A DNA stretch of 64,000 bases. Origin: Choristoneura fumiferana. Taxonomy: Eukaryota > Arthropoda > Insecta > Lepidoptera > Tortricidae. The stretch is taken from the NCBI RefSeq assembly GCF_025370935.1, contig NC_133483.1:1-64000 (forward strand), given 5' to 3'. Numbering within the stretch: the stretch's first letter is position 1; each line of letters opens with the position of its first letter. Positions 58,122-64,000 of the stretch are shown piece by piece. Under the pieces are notes generated by a model. The model worked only from the letters and a program-made list of their open reading frames with translations. It made no database searches and was not told the DNA's origin. The position numbers and the translations under genes were made by a program.

Positions 58122-58739
58122 ATTCTCGTGACCTCAATACATAAAAAAAAGAAATATTCGTTAAGAAGATTCTTTAATTATCATTTTTTTAAAGCATAGT
58201 TAAGAAAGGCACAAAAGAAAAACTTAAGTTGCTCAGCAGGTAACGCAATAACGTATATATAGGTACATGAAACATTTTGGTAATAAATTCCCCGTAATTA
58301 TAGGATAACTAATGCGTAAATTAAATAAAGCCACAAAGGAGAATGAAACAAAATGCGTCCGTCGCGCATGTATAAACACGAGTATTAACAGACTTTTCTT
58401 TTCGGAAATTTCGCCATGGTATTTCAGTAAACAACATTAAAAACGGCTTCGTGGGTCTCAGTGTATCGAAAGAATATACTCTACTCAAATTCCGAAAAGA
58501 AAATGTAGGTAAGAAATTTCACTTTTTGTCCTTTACTTCAATTTTGTGATTACAACCTTTGATAAATTAATTCACGAATGTACACTTTCTATACACTGAT
58601 TTCGGAGGGTAAGTAATAAAGCGAAATAAAAATAACAGTAAACACTTACGTTTTCTATGCAAACCAAATGATTATTTGTATCTCCAGTCCAATCCAAATA
58701 TTTTGTGGGCAATTAAGTTGCAATCCCACTTCTGAAATG

Positions 58740-59108
58740 TGAACCGTACTGGTTCAACACTCAGAAGTAAGGAGTTTGAATGCAGAAACACTCAGCAGTA
58801 TTGGAAAACAGTTTTATTGTTTAAAAGTTACAACAGTTCAACTTAGTTAAGTAGACAAATCGCAGTACTCTCAAATTATTTTACTAGCCCTGATGCTGAA
58901 AAAACGAATGTCCCGGCATACCACCGTAGGCCGTCTGTCAAATGTCTTTCCCGCCATTTTACTTGCTTGTGATTGGTCGTCGATAAGTGTCATCCCTCGA
59001 CCGATCACAAGAAACCAACACAACTATTTTAATTATAATATTTTATTTAAATGGCTTCGAAAATTAACCAATATGTTAATAATAACTAATATATAAATAT
59101 TTATAACA
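58740..59108 (-). repeat. Gypsy 5' LTR
   Basis: 369 bp, near-identical to 52287-52655. Confidence 0.92.
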
Positions 59109-59941
59109 AACGCCACATTTATAATATTAGTATGGATAAGTAGGATTAGTAGGATAGTCAGTTACCTGCTTATAGATCTAGTGAATAATGTTTTTTCATC
59201 GTATCAAGATACCTAAAAACCAAAAATATGACTATTGTCAAGAGGGCGCTATTGTTCTTATTTATATGGCAAATAGTTCAATATAGTCGGAACAATGCGA
59301 TCTTTTTTTCTTTGGCGACTAAAACCTGAGGAGGAACGACCTTCTTTCATAATTCGCGTAATCGATGACTCCGATATACCTAGAAAGTTTATTAACTACT
59401 ATAATTACTGCTTATTTTTACCAGACTACAATGACATCTTGACTTGTCTACAACGTTTACCTGTTAGCTCCGATGTTAATTTGGACAGGTTTTGTAGCTA
59501 AATAGTTTTATTCCCCAAGCTTTTTTTTTCCAGTAGTTTATTATAAACATTATTTACAATGATTCGTTGTTGACTAAGAATCGTTTTGGGCATTTTTTAT
59601 TGTTATTGTTCAAAGCTTTGGTTCAAAGAAACCGCCACAGGTGACACTGACAATCATTAAAATTATTGCCAGTGTAAGAAATTAGTTCCAATGAAATTCC
59701 GCAACATGGCGAATAGTCATATATTTCTGGTCAGGCTTTAAATACGAACTTTTCCGACAAAATACATTATTCATTACTTCTATACGAAAACAGTGATAAT
59801 AAAAAATCACAAAAGGTTTACGAACACTGTCCTTTTATGCTGCCACATTATTTTTACGTTTGACATTTCAGACAACGACCATAGACGGGATCCTCGGCTC
59901 GGCAGGACAGACAAGCTCTTGTCTGTGGTGCAAGTTTGACA

Positions 59942-59956
59942 TTTTCTTTCTGTCAA
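59942..59956 (+). promoter_or_regulatory. Likely TOP-type transcription start of RPS4
   Basis: The pyrimidine-rich ttttctttctgtc lies 18-30 bases before the ATG. A 5'-terminal oligopyrimidine tract would couple translation of this mRNA to growth signalling, as known for ribosomal protein genes. The exact start base is not determinable. Confidence 0.4.
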
Positions 59957-59971
59957 AAGTTTGTATTGAAC

Positions 59972-60569
59972 ATGGTGAGTCAAGGCGGAATTATTCGCTA
60001 AATCCATTAAAATCGTGGTCTAAAACAATAAAAACTGCACCGGAATTCATCCTTAAACGTCGCCACATATCCTCGAATCACGTCGAGGGTTTTATTTCGG
60101 TCGGGCCGTTCGCCTAATTCTCTAACTTGCGGGTTATGTCGTACTTCGGACGACCGTCAATGGAAACATATAAATAATCGGAAGGGAGCGAGGCCGAGGC
60201 GCGCGAACGGCGACGAGGGCCCGGGATGCGATCCCCGGTCTCGGGCCGCGGGCGTCCGGTCCGGATCCGTGTGGGGCGGTGGTTAACCCGTGGTGTTTCT
60301 GTTCGGGCAGGCTCGCGGCCCCAAGAAGCACCTGAAGCGCCTGAACGCGCCGCGCGCATGGATGCTGGACAAGCTGGGCGGCGTGTACGCGCCGCGGCCG
60401 AGCACGGGCCCGCACCGGCTGCGCGAGTGTCTGCCGCTGGTGGTGTTCCTGCGCAACCGCCTCAAGTACGCGCTCACGGGCGACGAGGCGCTGCGCATCG
60501 TCAAGCAGCGCCTCGTGCGCGTGGACCACCGCGTGCGCACTGACCCGACCTACCCCGCCGGCTTTATGG
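59972..60569 (+). CDS. RPS4: Ribosomal protein eS4 (RPS4), first two coding exons
   Basis: Small-subunit ribosomal protein. Coding exon 1 is just ATG (59972-59974) followed by GTGAGT; exon 2 is 60311-60569 after GGGCAG. It encodes [20 protein letters not shown], then [23 protein letters not shown] [45 protein letters not shown] and the first base of the next codon before GTACGT. Both match the eS4 N terminus (residues 1-87 of about 263). The remaining exons lie beyond position 64000, as I see none in 60570-64000. An ATG-only first exon is typical of ribosomal protein genes. Pyrimidine-rich ttttctttctgtc about 20-30 bp before the ATG is a likely TOP-type start region. Confidence 0.95.
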
Positions 60570-60710
60570 GTACGTACCACTACCGCTACCAGGGAATCTG
60601 ATGTGTAACTGTACTTTTACGAGATACTACCTAGAGCGTTTTCTATTTGATGGTCTGTAAATCTATGTTCACTCATTTTCGTTTTAAATTTCTTATTTCA
60701 ATTTCAAAGA

Positions 60711-60889
60711 ACTAAAAGAATTTCTTTGCTCACCCGCAACCTTAACATGATATTTAAGTTTATGCAAAATATGCGTGTTCATGCAGTTCCTCCACCTCCA
60801 CACTGTAAGAACACACACAAATCACACAAACCCATCTATCACCACCACCACATATTAAGGTCACAGGTGAGCAAAGAAATTCTTTTAGT
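60711..60889. mobile_element. Fold-back element in RPS4 intron 2
   Basis: actaaaagaatttctttgct and agcaaagaaattcttttagt form a perfect 20-bp inverted pair, extended to 24 bp by cacc/ggtg. About 180 bp long. Confidence 0.75.
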
Positions 60890-61075
60890 CCATTGATATG
60901 GACCTCCACGAAGTAACGCCTGATATTTTGTTGAGTTTTAGTTTGGTTGTTTTGCTATACAGAAACTTCATAGTTGCGCAATGTGTCAGGATTTACTTCA
61001 TGACTACCATGGGCTATTGATTGGATGTAAGATGTAAGTCAATAAAAAAGTCAATAAAAATTACAGGTAAGTATA

Positions 61076-61288
61076 GGTAGTGCCACAAGAGTTGAAGTGA
61101 ATGATTACACACACAGTTAGGGTACTCGACATCTGGCCACACTATACACAAAAAAACTACAAAAAGAACTGATTGCACAAAAGAAGAATGAATGAAATTA
61201 ATGAGTAAATGTTAAAATCCTACTGTCATTACACAACATGTTGTAGCTATGTGTGTAATCATTCACTTTAACACTTGTGGCACTACCT
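61076..61288. mobile_element. Fold-back element in RPS4 intron 2
   Basis: ggtagtgccacaagagttga and the right arm ending cacttgtggcactacc are inverted, extended by gtgaatgattacacacac / gtgtgtaatcattcac. About 213 bp. Confidence 0.75.
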
Positions 61289-61299
61289 GTAGTGAAAAT

Positions 61300-61365
61300 A
61301 CTTTTTCACTTCTCATGTCCGTTAAGTTGGTATTTATGCTGGATCTAGGCGACATAATAGTTATT
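61300..61365. repeat. Dispersed repeat piece, copy of 23761-23812
   Basis: cacttctcatgtccgttaag and tatgctggatctaggcgaca match the AGL intron repeat. From 61450 to 63185 I see no gene; short palindromes (gcgcgcgcact/agtgcgcgcgc near 62325-62365, accgcacaagtgcggt near 62637) are noted. Confidence 0.55.
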
Positions 61366-63189
61366 TATGATACAAGTGCGGAAAGTAGGCAATTCCCAAC
61401 GAGTGGCGGAGAACTTGAAACACGAGCGAAGCGAGTGTTTTGAGCCGGCACGAGTTGGGAATTTCCTACTTTTGACACGTATATCATACAATGTTTTACA
61501 ATGCATTAAGCGAGGAAAAAAATCGAGGCAGTGACTACATCATTTATTTGCCATACTCCTTTTACTACAGTAGCAGGCAGTAGATATACATACCGATATG
61601 CACGCCAAACCAAAATCTTTAACGTATACACTTTATTAAACCATCTTTCATAACGATCATTGACTCAGAAGATTAGAAACAGCTACAGCTACTAATGATA
61701 GGTAAAGGAGACTTTGTTTTAGTATCGTGATTTTTTATGGTTAATTATTAGCCCTTTTTGCTTATGAAAATGTCCCACACTTATATTGGCTAGTCCTTAT
61801 CTCCTGCACGCTCCTATAATGCTAAATATCAGTGCAACCCGTGAATAAATCCGTGTAATAGTTAATTATCATCAAGTATATGTATTATGTATCTAATCTA
61901 CCAGCTGTTAACAAAAAGTTACCGTAAGTCTGAGATTTTTTAGCTTTGGAACTGTAAATTAATCAAAATTGGTTCACTAATTCTAATAGATAAAAGCAAA
62001 TAAATAAGAATAAGACATACCGGTAATGTTATAATATCCATGTGTGTAGAAGTAGATTATTCTATCAATTTAAGATGTTTATTAACTTTGTTATGTATAT
62101 TATAGTTCACGTATTTTGTTCAGCGTTGAGTTTGTCACTGACAATATGTACTTCGTGAAGGACGTAAGGCGGCGTAAAGTCAGATATAAATTCATCATTT
62201 AAACTCTTCATTTTAATTTACTCATCAAAAATTAATTCACCGGACTGAACTTATGGACATTACTTTGGCGGGGTTTCATGACAGGCGCGAACGGGTAACC
62301 ATGATTGGTTCGTGCTACGTCGTGCGCGCGCACTGGAAGCTCATTGGTTAACTTTCGAGTGCGCGCGCTTGACGTCGCACGGTCCGAATTGGACTCAAGA
62401 TTTATTTCCTTTTTTTTCATAACTTTAGACGGAATTAAAAATACGAGTTTACATGAAAAAAAATAATTAACGTTCTCTTTTCTGTCGCGATTAATCTGTA
62501 TTATCTTATCAGTAAATATTCAGTTGGTTGCATCAAACGTTTTCTTATTTGTTCAAAGCCTAACTATAACGACTCTTTAGACTTATTTTTTTAACAATAG
62601 TTTGGACATAATTTGGCAATTTAAAAAAGTTACTTTACCGCACAAGTGCGGTAAGTAAAATCCATACAACTTTACGGCACACTTGTGGATGCGTGCAGGA
62701 ATCACTAATTTTCTATGGATATGTTGACCCACGTCAAGAGGCACTTTCCGAGCACGTGCATTGTAAAATACATTTATATGCTCTAATGCCTAAAGTAAAA
62801 TCTTCATTTAATGCTGGCCATACATACACCGCCCTTCCTATCGTCCAATCGGCATGACGCTGCAGGCATGATCCAATCTATAGTTCGTCCATATACACCA
62901 CACACAATCAGTTTGAACTGTCCAATTGGCAGCGACATTCAGTTTAAACAATGGCGTCACCAGTGACAGACGACGATGTGTTAGCTGTTTTGGGCATTTT
63001 ACTTCTGTTAAAGAAATAAATAAAAGATCGAGCAGAGTGGTTTTAAAATGTTAATACTTATTCATTTTGTAATTATTCCTGTTTTAGAAAATAAACACGT
63101 TTAATTAGACTGTCATTATGGTAATGAAAAATTATCGACATTTAGAAATTGCACCTCCGATAGTGGGGTCTACTAATAAGTGAACAATG

Positions 63190-63375
63190 TTTCCACTGTT
63201 GTTATTTCGTCTCGTTGCATTCAAAGTGAAAAGCAGCATGTAAAACTCCAGCATTAAACCCACATTTTCCCCTCGATGTGTCTATCCACCCTCGCCATAC
63301 TGGCTCAGGTGGCTGTATGAATGTCTCGGGTAAAATGGTTTGTTTTATGCTCTTGTTGTACAATCTACTATTATT
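63190..63375. repeat. Dispersed repeat piece, copy of 24000-24180
   Basis: gtgtctatccaccctcgcc, gctcaggtggctgtatgaat and gttttatgctct match 24070-24160. Confidence 0.6.
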
Positions 63376-63517
63376 AAAAAGAACACTCATGACTTGAAAT
63401 AGATACAGAATCAAATTTTATGCATCTTTGTGTAACCTCCTTGATGAAAGTGTAGGTGTGATAATGAATGCTAAGTTAAACCATATACATATTAGCACTT
63501 TCACCATCATCACCTCG

Positions 63518-63600
63518 GCTTATGTATGTCCCACTGCAGGGCACAGGCCTCCTCTCAGATTGAGAGGGATTGGGCCATTGTTCCCACTCCCACACAGGCC
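63518..63600 (-). mobile_element. RTE-type 3' end, reverse orientation
   Basis: cccactgcagggcacaggcc and tcctctcagattgagaggga are the reverse of 51925-51965. The last 400 bases of the window (63600-64000) are AT-rich with nothing recognised. Confidence 0.5.
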
Positions 63601-64000
63601 AATCAGCAGATTGGGAACTTAACTTTATTTTACTCATGAATTCGTCGTTCCAATCGTTTATTTAACTTGACAGATCACACATGTGAAGTTTTACAATAAT
63701 TTTCGGTACAATGTACTACAGAGAATACCGTACTTCATGGACGGGTACCGCCCACTTAGTGATTTCCCATTCGTAATGAATGACCATAGACTATAAAAAC
63801 CGTTTTGAAGTAAATCGATTTCATAAATATAACATACATTTAAAATTATTGTGATTATATTTTATATCAAAATCATTTAAAAATAATAAATACATTAATA
63901 TGCCTTTAGGGATTAAAAAGTTAAAACAACTAAAATAGGCACTGTAATACTATTTTTAATTATACCTACCACAGGCATCTCGTTGTGAGTAGAGTAACAA

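Larger units (their letters stand above)
52286..59108 (-). mobile_element. Ty3/Gypsy LTR retrotransposon, about 6.8 kb
   Basis: The LTRs at 52287-52655 and 58740-59108 are both 369 bp (plus strand TGAACC...TAACA) and differ only by a few small indels and substitutions. The flanks read AACG on both sides if one extra G is given to the LTR (52282-52285, 59109-59112). The inverted relative at 50193-50210 (ataacgccac when reversed) acts as an empty-site comparison and supports AACG. One uninterrupted Gag-Pol frame fills 53460-58121. I found no clear tRNA primer site next to the 5' LTR and only a weak purine tract before the 3' LTR. Confidence 0.92.
50193..59120. mobile_element. Inverted-repeat element interrupted by a Gypsy element
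   Basis: The left end aaatgtggcgttat..gg.aaaaggtaccttgttgtcgg reappears reversed on the right as ccgacaacaaggtacctttt..cat.ataacg, then, after the Gypsy element, ccacattt (59113-59120). The word aaggtacctt with a gtcg partner is repeated at 50213, 50863 and 51038. No transposase is seen. Without the Gypsy element it is about 2.1 kb. Confidence 0.65.

Noticed and set aside
59295..59501. 68-codon open frame before RPS4
   Set aside because: No domain, no splice or poly(A) context and AT-rich base use; probably chance.
62637..62652. Palindrome accgcacaagtgcggt as a regulatory site
   Set aside because: A single short palindrome without context; likely part of repeat debris.

Overview
The window is animal nuclear DNA, most likely from a moth or butterfly (Lepidoptera). 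Exons are split by GT-AG introns. AT-rich intergenic DNA is packed with repeat types I know from lepidopteran genomes: tRNA-derived SINEs, Lep1-like Helitron pieces, RTE tails, fold-back MITEs, BEL/Pao and Ty3/Gypsy elements. The exons themselves are strikingly GC-rich. The species assignment is inference; no database was searched.

Left part (1-19,900): a three-exon gene of unrecognised function runs on the + strand (about 2003-10807). Its second exon ends inside a 51-bp minisatellite that copies the exon end together with its splice donor. A 5-kb insertion splits that minisatellite. From 10,812 to 18,840 the DNA is almost entirely mobile: fold-back elements with 2- or 3-bp target duplications, a Helitron-like piece inside one of them, and an RTE-type reverse transcriptase tail.

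Centre-left (19,900-32,000, - strand): a complete glycogen debranching enzyme gene (AGL family) in about 16 exons, from a TATA-like promoter near 31,955 to a stop at 20,850. Six apparent single-base frame changes lie in its GC-rich exons, all in G/C runs. Directly downstream is a further coding-like stretch ending in a hydrophobic tail (about 19,940-20,790).

Centre (32,949-43,002): a BEL/Pao retrotransposon with 169-bp LTRs in which I see no difference and a perfect 5-bp target duplication. It carries a protease frameshift and an in-frame stop, and a 2.86-kb MULE-type DNA transposon with a perfect 8-bp target duplication sits inside its integrase. Between 43,000 and 47,500 there are nested small elements, including a LINE fragment flanked by about 120-bp direct repeats.

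Right part: a two-exon lysine-rich gene (47,603-50,005, -), possibly an RNA polymerase I RPA34/PAF49-like subunit, then an inverted-repeat element interrupted near its right end by a Ty3/Gypsy element with an uninterrupted 1,553-residue Gag-Pol frame (52,286-59,108, -). Last comes the 5' end of ribosomal protein eS4 (RPS4, +; exons at 59,972 and 60,311), which runs off the window. Host genes occupy only a small part of the window; the main story is layered transposon insertion around and inside a few GC-rich genes.
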